A DNA stretch of 64,000 bases from Pontibacter korlensis (GTDB lineage: Bacteria; Bacteroidota; Bacteroidia; Cytophagales; Hymenobacteraceae): assembly GCF_000973725.1 (NCBI RefSeq), contig NZ_CP009621.1, positions 1,896,501 to 1,960,500 on the forward strand, in the 5' to 3' direction. Both the position numbers and the translations under genes were made by a program. This document shows positions 8,900 through 17,404 of the stretch, piece by piece. A model generated the notes under the pieces. The model was not told the origin of the DNA, did not search any database, and was given only the letters and a program-made list of their open reading frames with translations. Positions within the stretch are counted from its first letter, which is position 1. Each line of letters begins with the position of its first letter.

Positions 8900-8946
8900 A
8901 AATTAGTATACCTGACTAGATAGATCAGGTATACTAATTTATGGAA
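8894..8946. repeat. Perfect 22-bp inverted repeat over the xerC start
   Basis: The arms 8894-8915 and 8925-8946 are exact reverse complements with a 9-nt loop. In the rpsU-to-xerC transcript this would be a very stable hairpin lacking a G+C-rich stem, and it sequesters the xerC initiation codon (complement of 8897-8899). It could be an intrinsic attenuator between rpsU and xerC, a translational switch, an RNase processing site, or a DNA-binding palindrome. Confidence 0.85.
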
Positions 8947-8970
8947 AAATAAAATATCTTGTTAGAGATA

Positions 8971-9165
8971 CTAGTAGTTTTGGTCAGCAAACAGCTGCTG
9001 CTTGTATACAGCTCTTTCCTTTTGCTTTCTTCTGGCAATTGATGGCTTCTCAAAATAAGCTCTTGAGCGCAGTTCTTTCAAAACGCCAGTTCTCTCGAAT
9101 TTCTTTTTGAATCTCTTCAAAGCACGGTCTACAGACTCGTTATCTTTTACGTTTACAATAATCAT
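8971..9165 (-). CDS. rpsU: 30S ribosomal protein S21
   Basis: This 64-residue basic protein begins MIIVNVKDNESVDRALKRFK, the typical S21 N-terminus, and contains the LRSRAYFEKPS segment and a Lys/Arg-rich C-terminal helix. S21 is a small-subunit protein near the anti-Shine-Dalgarno region; in Bacteroidota it takes part in hiding the anti-SD sequence. It is the first gene of rpsU-xerC-hpf and is preceded by an exact TAnnTTTG promoter. Confidence 0.97.
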   Translation of the reverse strand: MIIVNVKDNESVDRALKRFKKKFERTGVLKELRSRAYFEKPSIARRKQKERAVYKQQLFADQNY

Positions 9166-9198
9166 ATTTTTCCTCGCTTCTCTTTGAATTTAGGGTTG

Positions 9199-9230
9199 CA
9201 AATTTAAACAAGCTTTTACTTAAAAATCAA
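9199..9230 (-). promoter_or_regulatory. rpsU promoter
   Basis: On the minus strand TAAATTTG (complement of 9199-9206) is an exact Bacteroidota -7 box, with TTG (complement of 9228-9230) 21 nt upstream. It lies about 33 bp before the rpsU start. Confidence 0.6.
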
Positions 9231-9314
9231 CTTATTGGCTAATTATTTATTAACCAAGGGAAGTTTATTTTAAAAAGCAGGGGAGAAGCGTCTGAATTGC
9301 CTCTCTCAGCTTTT

Positions 9315-10454
9315 TTATTTTAGCAAAGCTCTTGATATAACAAGTTTTTGTATCTCGCTTGTTCCCTCGCCAATAGTGCAAAGCTTTGCATCGCGGTAAT
9401 ATTTTTCGGCCGGGTAGTCTTTCGTAAAGCCATAGCCGCCAAAAATCTGTACCGCCTCGTTGGCTACTCTTACAGATACTTCTGAGGCGAACAGCTTAGC
9501 CATCGCCGACTCTTTGTTTACATTCAGGCCACGGTTTTTCATGTCAGCTGCCTGGTAGGTTAGCAGCGAGGCAGCTTCAACCTCCGTAGCCATATCCGCT
9601 AGCTTAAAGGCAATGCCCTGGAAGCTGGAAATTGGTTTGTTAAACTGCTGGCGCTCTTGTGAATAAGCCAAAGCAGCGTCTAACGCACCCTGCGCAATAC
9701 CTAGTGACAGTGCTGCAATAGAAATACGGCCGCCATCCAACACTTTCATGGCCTGTACAAAGCCTTCGCCTACCTCACCAAGAACCTGGTCCTTATGCAC
9801 ACGGCAGTCCTGGAAAATAAGTTCTGTAGTCTCAGAGGCGCGCATGCCCAATTTGTCTTCTTTGCGGCCAGCGCTAAAGCCCGGCGTTCCTTTTTCGATA
9901 ACGAAGGCTGTCATGCCATGGGAGTCGCCAACCTCGCCGGTGCGTACAATTACTACTGCCACGTTGCCCGACTTGCCGTGGGTAATAAAGTTTTTAGCTC
10001 CGTTTATAACCCAGTGGTCACCATCCTGTACTGCCACAGTGCGCATGTTGCCTGCGTCTGAGCCTGTGTTAGGTTCCGTCAGGCCCCAAGCCCCTATCCA
10101 TTCGGCAGTTGCTAGCTTAGGCAGGTACTTTTGCTTCTGCTCTTCATTTCCAAACTGCAGGATATGGCCGGTGCACAGTGAGTTATGAGCGGCCATCGAC
10201 AAGCCAATAGAGCCATCAATTTTTGCCAGCTCGGCAATAGCCGTTACATACTCCAGGTAACCAAAGCCCGAGCCGCCATACTCCGTTGGCACTAGTACGC
10301 CCATCAGTCCCAGTTCGCCCAGCTTTTTGAAGACGTCCACCGGAAACTCCTGCGATTCGTCCCATTCCCTCATTTTAGGTTTAATGTGCTTAGCACCGAA
10401 ATCCCGAACCATGTCCGCAATCATGCGCTGGTTTTCAGTAGTTTCTAATTCCAT
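9315..10454 (-). CDS. Acyl-CoA dehydrogenase
   Basis: This 379-residue FAD enzyme introduces a trans-2 double bond into acyl-CoA, passing electrons to ETF. The three-domain architecture is complete. It has the N-terminal helical domain, a middle beta domain with WIGAWGLTEPNTGSDAGNMRT (FAD and substrate loop), and the C-terminal helical domain ending IGEGTSEIQKLVISRALLK, in which E363 is the probable catalytic base in the short/branched-chain type position. The short-chain or branched-chain substrate class is likely but unproven. It is a single gene with its own promoter. Confidence 0.93.
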   Translation of the reverse strand: MELETTENQRMIADMVRDFGAKHIKPKMREWDESQEFPVDVFKKLGELGLMGVLVPTEYGGSGFGYLEYVTAIAELAKIDGSIGLSMAAHNSLCTGHILQFGNEEQKQKYLPKLATAEWIGAWGLTEPNTGSDAGNMRTVAVQDGDHWVINGAKNFITHGKSGNVAVVIVRTGEVGDSHGMTAFVIEKGTPGFSAGRKEDKLGMRASETTELIFQDCRVHKDQVLGEVGEGFVQAMKVLDGGRISIAALSLGIAQGALDAALAYSQERQQFNKPISSFQGIAFKLADMATEVEAASLLTYQAADMKNRGLNVNKESAMAKLFASEVSVRVANEAVQIFGGYGFTKDYPAEKYYRDAKLCTIGEGTSEIQKLVISRALLK

Positions 10455-10519
10455 TTGTAGTTTTGGGTTGTTTTAAGGTGATATGCGCTGTATAACGGTA
10501 TAGAACTATCCGTTGTTTA

Positions 10520-10549
10520 CAAAGCTATAAATTTGAGGTAATAACACAA
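10520..10549 (-). promoter_or_regulatory. Acyl-CoA dehydrogenase promoter
   Basis: On the minus strand TAGCTTTG (complement of 10520-10527) is an exact -7 box and TTG (complement of 10547-10549) lies 19 nt upstream, the standard Bacteroidota spacing. The -7 box is 65 bp from the start codon. Confidence 0.65.
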
Positions 10550-10694
10550 TCAGCTATATAGTTTTAAACGTATGTAAAAGAGGCTACTGCGAGGGCGAAG
10601 CTTTATTTTGACATAGACTTTAATTTCTGTTATTTTGGAGATTGTTTGCTGTGCTGCCCTTTGCAGCAGGGCCACAGGAATCCATGCTAGCAAG

Positions 10695-11444
10695 ATGATA
10701 CAGTTTTTGAAGAACCTGTTTGGAGGGAGCGATCCTGTTCTGGAGGTCTCGCTGAGGGAGCTCGGTGTGGATATGCATTCGCATATACTTCCGGGCATCG
10801 ACGATGGGGCAGACAGTCTGGAGCATTCGCTGGAGCTGGTGAGGGCCATGAAGGAATTAGGGTACCGAAAACTGATCATGACACCCCACATCATGAGTGA
10901 CTTCTACAAGAATACACCGGAGATCATTCGTGAGAAGCTGCAACTGCTGCGGCAGGCTGTGAAAAACGCAGGCATTGAGATAGAACTGGATTGTGCAGCG
11001 GAATATTACCTGGATGAGGGATTGCTGGATAAGCTTGATAATAACGAGGAGTTGCTCACTTTTGGCGATAACTACCTACTGTTCGAGACATCTTTCCTGA
11101 ATGAACCCCTGAACCTGCGCGAAACTATCTTCAAGATGCGTTCCAAAGGGTATCAGCCGGTACTGGCGCATCCGGAGCGGTATACTTACTTCTACGGCAA
11201 GTTTGAAGAACTCGTAGCCCTTCGGGAGCTAGGAGTAGTGTTTCAGCCAAACCTTAACTCGCTTGCCGGTTATTACTCGGCAGGGGCCAAAGACGTAGCC
11301 GAGCGGCTGGTAGAGCAGGGATTCGTAGAATTTTTGGGCACCGATACTCATGGCATGAAGCATATTGCCACGCTACACAAAGTACTCAGCACAAAGCACC
11401 TGGTTAAAGCTCTGGCGCTACCATTGCGCAACAGGCAACTATAG
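10695..11444 (+). CDS. CpsB/YwqE-type PHP-family tyrosine-protein phosphatase
   Basis: This 249-residue protein belongs to the PHP metal-dependent phosphatase family that includes CpsB and YwqE, which dephosphorylate the bacterial tyrosine kinases controlling capsule and exopolysaccharide export. The metal-binding motifs are clear: DMHSHILPGIDDGA near the N-terminus, MTPH, AHPERY, and GTDTHGM near the C-terminus. An in-frame start 60 bp upstream would add a 20-residue Cys-rich leader not expected in the family, so I chose ATG 10695. No capsule genes lie beside it; the next gene is an epimerase 36 bp downstream, possibly cotranscribed. Confidence 0.88.
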   Translation: MIQFLKNLFGGSDPVLEVSLRELGVDMHSHILPGIDDGADSLEHSLELVRAMKELGYRKLIMTPHIMSDFYKNTPEIIREKLQLLRQAVKNAGIEIELDCAAEYYLDEGLLDKLDNNEELLTFGDNYLLFETSFLNEPLNLRETIFKMRSKGYQPVLAHPERYTYFYGKFEELVALRELGVVFQPNLNSLAGYYSAGAKDVAERLVEQGFVEFLGTDTHGMKHIATLHKVLSTKHLVKALALPLRNRQL

Positions 11445-11480
11445 TCATCACTTCTTTTACACTTTATACTTCCACACATC

Positions 11481-12473
11481 ATGGTATTTGTAACAGGCGG
11501 CAGTGGCCTGATCGGCAGTTTTTTGATTCCTGAGCTTTTACGGCAGGGGTATCAGGTAAAAGCTATTTACCGCGGCAGCATACCTGCTATTGCCGGTACA
11601 GACCAGGTGCAGTGGATAGAAGGCGATATTCTGGATCCTGCTTTGTTACGTGATGCACTGGTAGGTGTAAAGTACGTGTTCCATTGTGCCGGTCTGGTTT
11701 CTTATGCGCCCCAGGACGAGGAACTGCTGAAACAGGTAAACATTGAGGGCACTGCCAATGTTGTGGATGCCTGCCTGGAGACCGGAAGTATAAAGCTTTG
11801 CCACGTGAGCTCTATAGCTGCTGTTGGGCGACCTAAAAATACGGAAGTGCTGACAGAGAAAGCTAAGTGGGACCCGGCTGCAGATTTGTCGGCCTACGCA
11901 AGCTCTAAATATTTAGCGGAACTAGAGGTGTGGCGCGGTGTGGCAGAGGGGCTGGATGCTGTGGTGGTGAATCCTTCCATCATACTTGGTCCTGCCGACT
12001 GGAACCGCAGCAGTACTCAATTATTCAGGTACGTTTATAATGAGCGCTCCTTCTATACTGACGGCGAGGCAAACTTTGTGGATGTGCGCGATGTGGTGAA
12101 TGCCATGCTGCAGCTAACCTTCTCGGAAATTTCAGGAGAAAGGTTTATCTTGAATGCAGAGCGAATGAGCTACAAAGCCTTTTTCGAGAAAGCGGCAACG
12201 TGCTTTGAGAAGAAAGCGCCTAGTAGAAAGGTGCCGCCAATGCTGGCCGAGATAGTCTGGCGTTTGGAGCACGCGCGCTCCTGGCTAACGGGGCGCCGAC
12301 CGCTCATTACCAAGGATACCGCACGGGTCGCCAGAAAGACGCACTTCTTCAGTAATGACAAAATCAGGAAAGCTTTAGGATTTGAGTTTAGACCTGTTTC
12401 TGAATCAGTGAGTTGGGTATGCCAGGAACTGCAACGGCAAATAACCGGCGGTAGGCTGCAAAAGGCCAAATAA
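11481..12473 (+). CDS. NAD-dependent epimerase/dehydratase (extended SDR)
   Basis: This 330-residue protein has the Rossmann motif VTGGSGLIG at residues 4-12 and the catalytic Ser-Tyr-Lys triad of extended short-chain dehydrogenases (S110/S111, Y139, K143 in YASSKYLAE). NPSIILGP follows at about 166. These enzymes alter nucleotide sugars, or reduce or isomerise sterol-like and flavonoid-like substrates; the substrate here is unknown. It lies between the YwqE-type phosphatase and a TPR gene, all in one direction with short gaps, so an operon is plausible. Confidence 0.88.
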   Translation: MVFVTGGSGLIGSFLIPELLRQGYQVKAIYRGSIPAIAGTDQVQWIEGDILDPALLRDALVGVKYVFHCAGLVSYAPQDEELLKQVNIEGTANVVDACLETGSIKLCHVSSIAAVGRPKNTEVLTEKAKWDPAADLSAYASSKYLAELEVWRGVAEGLDAVVVNPSIILGPADWNRSSTQLFRYVYNERSFYTDGEANFVDVRDVVNAMLQLTFSEISGERFILNAERMSYKAFFEKAATCFEKKAPSRKVPPMLAEIVWRLEHARSWLTGRRPLITKDTARVARKTHFFSNDKIRKALGFEFRPVSESVSWVCQELQRQITGGRLQKAK

Positions 12474-12539
12474 ACTATTTGCAGCGTTAAAATGTAGTAA
12501 GGGAAAGGCTGTTTTTATACAGCTTGTTGGATACCGGAG

Positions 12540-13937
12540 ATGAAAGAAAACTTTGACGAACACAGCGAAGAGCTGGAATTGATACAGCGTTTCGAGCGTA
12601 TGCTCGGAAGCAATGAAACGGCATTTTTTGACCTCACAGACTTTGAGTATATCATTGACCATTATACCGCAAACTTTGAGTATAAAAAGGCCTTGGCTGC
12701 CTGCGATTCTGCTCTGGTGCAGTACCCGTTCTCTACGGATCTGCAGATAGATAAGGCGCAGCTATTGGCCATGTCAGGTGATTTTGATGGCGCCCTTGAG
12801 CTGATAAATAAGGTGGCTGAGGTGGAGCCAGAGAATGCTGATGTGCAGCTTACGAGAGGTATTGTCTATACCCAGCGAGGAGAGTTTCGCGATGCTATAG
12901 ATTACTTCAAGAAAGCCCTGGCCTATGCCGATGACCGTGACGATATATACTTTAACATTGGCCTTGCTTACCAAACCTGGGGTAAGGTGGCCTCTGCTAT
13001 AAAATACTATAAGAAGTGTGTGGAGCTGAACCTGGAGAACGAGGCGGCGATGCAGGAGGTGTTGTATTGTATGGATGTTACCAACTCCATAAATGAGCAC
13101 CTGCCTTTCTTCCAGAAGTTCGTGGATGATGACCCATACTCTTATGTAGCCTGGTTTAACCTGGGTAACGTGTATAACAAGCTCGGAGCCTACGATAAAG
13201 CCATTGCTGCTTACGACTATGCCACCATCATTCGCCCAGACTTTATCACGGCATACAATAACATGGCGAATGCCTTGGTATACCTTGGCGAGTACAGCAA
13301 GGCTATCGAAGCCTTCAACGCTATGATAGAGCATGGGCAACCAAACGCAGAGATATACTGCAATATTGGTGAGTGCTATGAGAAGCTGCAGCAATGGGAT
13401 TTGTCGCGCCGCTACTACCAGAAATCTGTAGACCTGGATCCTGAAATGGATGAGGCATGGTTTGGGATAGGTGTGATATTGGATTCGCAGGGCAACTGGT
13501 ATGAGGCGGTACACTTTTTTAAGAAGGCGGTAGAACTGTACGATGACAGTGCCGACTACTGGGTAGCGCTGGCTGCTGCAGAATACCATGTGGGGCATGT
13601 GGTATCGGCGCTGGAAAGTTATGAGCGTGCCTCTGAGATACGCCCCGACGATAAAAATATATACCTGAACTGGTCAGTTATACTTTACGAGCAGGGTAAT
13701 TTTGAGGAAGCCACAGATATTATTTTAAATGCCATAGAGCTGCAACCACGGGAGGCAGAGCTGTTTTACAGGGCTTGTGCCTATATGCTTTCTGCAGGAA
13801 AATACCGCGAGGCTTATAATTATTTGGAAAATGCTTTAATTTTGGACTTCGATAAACACAAGCTGCTGTTTGAGTTCTTTCCTGAACTGGAGTCACAGCG
13901 AGCATTAGCCCGATTAATTGATCAGTATCGCAAATAA
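12540..13937 (+). CDS. Tetratricopeptide-repeat protein
   Basis: This 465-residue acidic protein is made almost wholly of TPR units (for example DVQLTRGIVYTQRGEFRDAI, DIYFNIGLAYQTWGKVASAI, VAWFNLGNVYNKLGAYDKAI, EIYCNIGECYEKLQQWDLSR). At least ten repeats fill residues about 45-440. It has no signal peptide, so it is probably a cytoplasmic scaffold. It is 6 bp upstream of the phosphosulfolactate synthase gene, so the two are surely cotranscribed. Its binding partner is unknown. Confidence 0.9.
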   Translation: MKENFDEHSEELELIQRFERMLGSNETAFFDLTDFEYIIDHYTANFEYKKALAACDSALVQYPFSTDLQIDKAQLLAMSGDFDGALELINKVAEVEPENADVQLTRGIVYTQRGEFRDAIDYFKKALAYADDRDDIYFNIGLAYQTWGKVASAIKYYKKCVELNLENEAAMQEVLYCMDVTNSINEHLPFFQKFVDDDPYSYVAWFNLGNVYNKLGAYDKAIAAYDYATIIRPDFITAYNNMANALVYLGEYSKAIEAFNAMIEHGQPNAEIYCNIGECYEKLQQWDLSRRYYQKSVDLDPEMDEAWFGIGVILDSQGNWYEAVHFFKKAVELYDDSADYWVALAAAEYHVGHVVSALESYERASEIRPDDKNIYLNWSVILYEQGNFEEATDIILNAIELQPREAELFYRACAYMLSAGKYREAYNYLENALILDFDKHKLLFEFFPELESQRALARLIDQYRK

Positions 13938-13943
13938 AATCAC

Positions 13944-14717
13944 ATGAACTATACGCTGAATAGCATTCCGGAGCGTGCGGAGAAACCACGCGAACGAGGC
14001 TTTACCATGGCCATGGACAAAGGGCTTAGCATTCGGGAAGTAGAAGACTTTCTGGAGGTAGCCGGAGATTATGTTGACATTGTAAAGTTAGGTTGGGCTA
14101 CGTCTTACGTAACGCCTAACCTGAAGAAGAAGCTGGATGTGTACCGTGCAGCTGGCATTCCGACCTACTTTGGGGGTACATTGTTCGAAGCTTTTATTGT
14201 TCGTAACCAGTTCGACGATTACCGCCGTGTGCTAGACAAGTATGAGATGACTTTTGCTGAGGTATCAGACGGTTCTATCGAGATGCCACACGAAGAAAAG
14301 TGTGAGTACATTACTAAACTGTCTGAGCAGGTAACAGTGCTGTCAGAGGTAGGTTCTAAGGATGCCGAGAAAATCATCCCGCCTTACATGTGGATCAAAC
14401 TGATGAAAGCTGAGCTGGAAGCCGGTGCGTGGAAGGTGATTGGTGAGGCTCGTGAGGGTGGTAACGTTGGCCTTTTCCGTTCTACTGGTGAGGTGCGCAG
14501 CGGCCTTGTGGAGGAAATCCTGACACAGATTCCATTTGAGAAGATCCTTTGGGAGGCTCCGCAAAAGGCACAGCAAGTATGGTTTATCAAGCTTTTAGGA
14601 GCTAATGTAAACCTTGGTAATATTGCTCCAAGCGAGGTTATTCCGCTGGAGACTATTCGCCTGGGCTTACGAGGCGATACTTTCGACCACTTCCTAGATA
14701 TTGAAAAACCTTGCTAG
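13944..14717 (+). CDS. comA: Phosphosulfolactate synthase (ComA family)
   Basis: This 257-residue TIM-barrel enzyme matches the ComA/YitC family, which joins sulfite and phosphoenolpyruvate to give (2R)-3-phosphosulfolactate. The family pattern is visible in KPRERGFTMAMDKGLS, VDIVKLGWATSYV, IPTYFGGTLFEAF, FAEVSDGSIEMP, EAREGGNVGLF and NLGNIAPSEVIPLETIRLGLR. In archaea this is the first step of coenzyme M synthesis and in Bacillus it leads to sulfolactate. In Bacteroidota a role in making sulfonates for sulfonolipids is possible but is my inference. No comB or comC homologue lies in the window. A hairpin terminator follows the stop. Confidence 0.9.
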   Translation: MNYTLNSIPERAEKPRERGFTMAMDKGLSIREVEDFLEVAGDYVDIVKLGWATSYVTPNLKKKLDVYRAAGIPTYFGGTLFEAFIVRNQFDDYRRVLDKYEMTFAEVSDGSIEMPHEEKCEYITKLSEQVTVLSEVGSKDAEKIIPPYMWIKLMKAELEAGAWKVIGEAREGGNVGLFRSTGEVRSGLVEEILTQIPFEKILWEAPQKAQQVWFIKLLGANVNLGNIAPSEVIPLETIRLGLRGDTFDHFLDIEKPC

Positions 14718-14745
14718 AAGGTTAAAGTATAAACACAAAAGTATA

Positions 14746-14777
14746 AATTGCCCGTCGGTTTGGCCGCACGGGCAATT
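14746..14777 (+). terminator. Hairpin after phosphosulfolactate synthase
   Basis: The arms aattgcccgt (14746-14755) and acgggcaatt (14768-14777) are exact complements around a 12-nt loop. It has no long T tract, so it may be a weak terminator. Confidence 0.5.
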
Positions 14778-14820
14778 TCCGTTTTAGCGCATCCGCAATA
14801 GTATAGTTGTTACACAATTT

Positions 14821-15765
14821 ATGGAAAGAAGATCTTTACGAGAGTATTTACTGCTGTTTTCGAAAGGTGCAGGCATGGGAGCTGCCGATGTGGTGCCTGG
14901 CGTTTCGGGTGGTACTATCGCCTTTATTACAGGTATTTATGAGGAGCTGCTAGGTTCCATCCGTTCTGTAAACGGAGAGGCTATAAAATTGCTGCTGCGC
15001 TTTAACCTTAAGGGCTTCTGGAAACACATTAACGGAAACTTTCTGGTAGTACTAATTTCGGGGATACTGTTCTCTATTGCCTCCCTCTCACGGCTTATCC
15101 TTTTCCTGCTTGAAAATTACCCGGAGATGCTCTGGTCATTCTTCTTTGGACTGATTGTAGCCTCTGCAGTGGTAGTAAGCAAAAAGATTACCCGCTGGAG
15201 GTTGGGTGTTGTACTGGCTGGCTTGGTGGGGGCAGTTATAGCATATTATATCACCGTAGCCACACCTACACAAACTTCAGAAGCGTACTGGTTCATCTTT
15301 TTGTCAGGAGCCGTTGCTATCTGCGCAATGATTCTGCCGGGCATTTCAGGAAGCTTCCTGTTGGTGCTGTTGGCCAAGTATGAGTTTATACTTAACGCCG
15401 TGAAGGACTTACGGGCAGACATTATAGCCGTGTTCGGAATAGGCTGTGTAACGGGCATCTTAGCGTTCTCGCATGTGCTTAATTACATGCTGAAGAACTA
15501 CCATAATGTAACAGTAGCTTTGCTTACTGGCTTTATGGTAGGTTCACTAAATAAAGTATGGCCATGGAAGCTGACTCTTGAGACCTACACTGACCGTCAT
15601 GGTGCAGTAAAGCCGTTGGTGCAGGAAAACGTGCTGCCAAGTAGCTATGAAGCTCTGACTGGCCAGGAGCCATACTTGGTATATGGTGTAGTGCTGGCAA
15701 TTGCAGGTTTCCTGCTCGTATACCTTGTAGATCGCTTTACAGAAGACTCAAACACGGAAGTATAG
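14821..15765 (+). CDS. DUF368 (PopT-type) undecaprenyl-phosphate translocase
   Basis: This 314-residue polytopic membrane protein has the DUF368 signature GAADVVPGVSGGTIAFITGIY near the N-terminus and an inverted-repeat partner, MILPGISGSFLLVLLAKYE, in the middle, which fits a two-fold symmetric transporter. About eight hydrophobic segments are visible. DUF368 proteins (PopT) recycle undecaprenyl phosphate from the outer to the inner leaflet of the cytoplasmic membrane for cell-wall and glycan synthesis. It precedes aroE by 27 bp. Confidence 0.9.
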   Translation: MERRSLREYLLLFSKGAGMGAADVVPGVSGGTIAFITGIYEELLGSIRSVNGEAIKLLLRFNLKGFWKHINGNFLVVLISGILFSIASLSRLILFLLENYPEMLWSFFFGLIVASAVVVSKKITRWRLGVVLAGLVGAVIAYYITVATPTQTSEAYWFIFLSGAVAICAMILPGISGSFLLVLLAKYEFILNAVKDLRADIIAVFGIGCVTGILAFSHVLNYMLKNYHNVTVALLTGFMVGSLNKVWPWKLTLETYTDRHGAVKPLVQENVLPSSYEALTGQEPYLVYGVVLAIAGFLLVYLVDRFTEDSNTEV

Positions 15766-15792
15766 TTTCAACATCTCATTCCTCTACACCTC

Positions 15793-16533
15793 ATGCGCAA
15801 ATTCGGACTTATCGGTAAAAAGCTTGGGCACTCGTTTTCAAAGAAATACTTTACAGAAAAGTTTGAGCGCGAAGGAATAACTGATGCAGCTTACGAGTTG
15901 TATGAGTTGCCGCGGGCCGAAGAGCTGACAACGCTACTGCAGCAGGAGCCAGAACTGGTGGGGCTAAACGTAACAGTGCCTTACAAGGAGCAAGTTATTC
16001 CGCTGCTAGATGAACTAGATGAAGCTGCAGCTACCATTGGGGCAGTAAACACGATCAAAATATCTAACGGCCGAACCAAAGGCTACAATACCGATTACGT
16101 TGGCTTTAAAAGTTCTCTGGAAGAATTTTATCCGGAGCCAGCACGAAAGCAGGCCTTAGTGTTAGGTACCGGTGGAGCGGCAAAAGCTGTATGGGCTGCT
16201 CTGGATGCATTAAATGTCCCGTACCTGCGCGTATCCAGAAAAGAAGGAGAGGGGCAGTTAAGCTATACGCAGCTAACGTCAGAGGTGCTTTCTGATTACA
16301 ACCTGATCATCAACACCACGCCGCTTGGCATGTATCCTCAGGTAGAGGAAGCACCAGAACTGCCTTACGATAATATAACGGACCAGCACTTTATTTATGA
16401 CCTGGTGTACAACCCTAATCAGACAAAGCTTATGCAGAAATGTGCTGCTAAGGGAGCTAAGGTAATGAACGGTTTGCTCATGCTTCACCGCCAAGCAGAT
16501 GCTGCCTGGAATATTTGGAATATTGAATATTAA
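15793..16533 (+). CDS. aroE: Shikimate dehydrogenase
   Basis: This 246-residue enzyme reduces 3-dehydroshikimate to shikimate with NADPH in aromatic amino acid synthesis. The shikimate-binding SFSKKYF, the catalytic Lys in NVTVPYKE (about K65), the Asp in GYNTDYVGF, and the nucleotide loop VLGTGGAAKAV are all present. It ends with the helix containing MLHRQADAAWNIW. The length is normal for the short AroE of Bacteroidota. It is probably cotranscribed with the DUF368 gene. Confidence 0.95.
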   Translation: MRKFGLIGKKLGHSFSKKYFTEKFEREGITDAAYELYELPRAEELTTLLQQEPELVGLNVTVPYKEQVIPLLDELDEAAATIGAVNTIKISNGRTKGYNTDYVGFKSSLEEFYPEPARKQALVLGTGGAAKAVWAALDALNVPYLRVSRKEGEGQLSYTQLTSEVLSDYNLIINTTPLGMYPQVEEAPELPYDNITDQHFIYDLVYNPNQTKLMQKCAAKGAKVMNGLLMLHRQADAAWNIWNIEY

Positions 16534-16632
16534 ATAGTACAATTGTGAGAGGCGAATAAAGGGGGTAAAAGGTGCAACTCTGTCCTGTGTTATATACGTT
16601 AAAGGAGTATAAGCTCAACAACGCATATTACC

Positions 16633-17025
16633 GTGCAGTACTTAAACTCCCTAAGGCAGAAAGCATATTCACTGAACACTTGTATTTACGCCCTGTACTT
16701 GTCGTGCCGCGACGTGAAGGTAGATTGGTACATTATGATAATGCTGGCCGTTGCCATTGCATACGCCGTCAGCCCAATAGATCTAGTACCTGACCTGACA
16801 CCTGTATTTGGGTATTTGGATGATGTTGTAATAGTAACACTAGGTTTAACGTTATCATACCGACTACTCCCTAAAGAAGTGCTACAACAGGCGCGCCTGT
16901 AGGCACTCGAGGAAATGGACCAGTCGGTAGTAGCAACCAAAGTTGTAGCTTATACCTGGATGCTGTTGCTGACATTAGTTGCTATTGGCATCTATAAGTT
17001 TTTTCTCTCCGACGTACCGTATTAA
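16633..17025 (+). pseudogene. DUF1232 (YkvA-like) membrane protein, broken by in-frame TAG
   Basis: The first 89 codons (GTG start at 16633) encode the DUF1232 core, including the hallmark YAVSPIDLVPDLTPVFGYLDD. A TAG stop at 16900-16902 follows QQARL, but the same frame continues for 40 codons (ALEEMDQSVVATK, then the hydrophobic VVAYTWMLLLTLVAIGIYKFF) to a TAA at 17023-17025. Many family members have just such a C-terminal membrane helix after the core, so the stop looks like a nonsense mutation in a 130-codon gene. The truncated 89-residue protein may still be made. Stop-codon readthrough or a sequencing error are other options. The function of the family is unknown. Confidence 0.75.
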
Positions 17026-17404
17026 GGTATAAAAGATCTTTTGAGCAGGGTTTAAGATGATTTACAACACTACAACTTGCTGCGAAAGAAGAAAGCCTCC
17101 TCAGGGAGGCTTTACTTTTTTAGGACTCATTATATCATACCATATTCTTGGTTACGCTCCTGTAGCTAGATGCTTCAACTAGCTTAAATCTGTTGTTTTT
17201 AAGGTGTGCAAAATAACCTCAGAAAGGTTACAGCTTCTGGTTTAGGATTTTATACCTTTACTCTTGATTGAAATCATTCTTATTGCCCATAAAGCACCTA
17301 TTTTCAACTGGTGTATGGGCTACCAAGAACTATTTTTTTACCTGCTTGCAACCATCTGGCATCAGCAGGAATCATAGAATCGAACAAGCGTAAACAGGCA
17401 GCAT
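17026..17404. other. Intergenic region before the ECF sigma gene
   Basis: This 379-bp stretch holds a terminator at 17092-17120 and otherwise A+T-rich DNA with no convincing open frame. A near-consensus -7 (TACCTTTA, about 17252-17259) lies about 150 bp before the sigma-factor start and may be its promoter. Nothing else is recognised. Confidence 0.5.
17092..17120 (+). terminator. Terminator hairpin plus T tract
   Basis: The arms aaagcctcc (17092-17100) and ggaggcttt (17105-17113) pair perfectly around a short loop, and a T-rich run follows. It ends the aroE/DUF1232 transcript. Confidence 0.8.
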
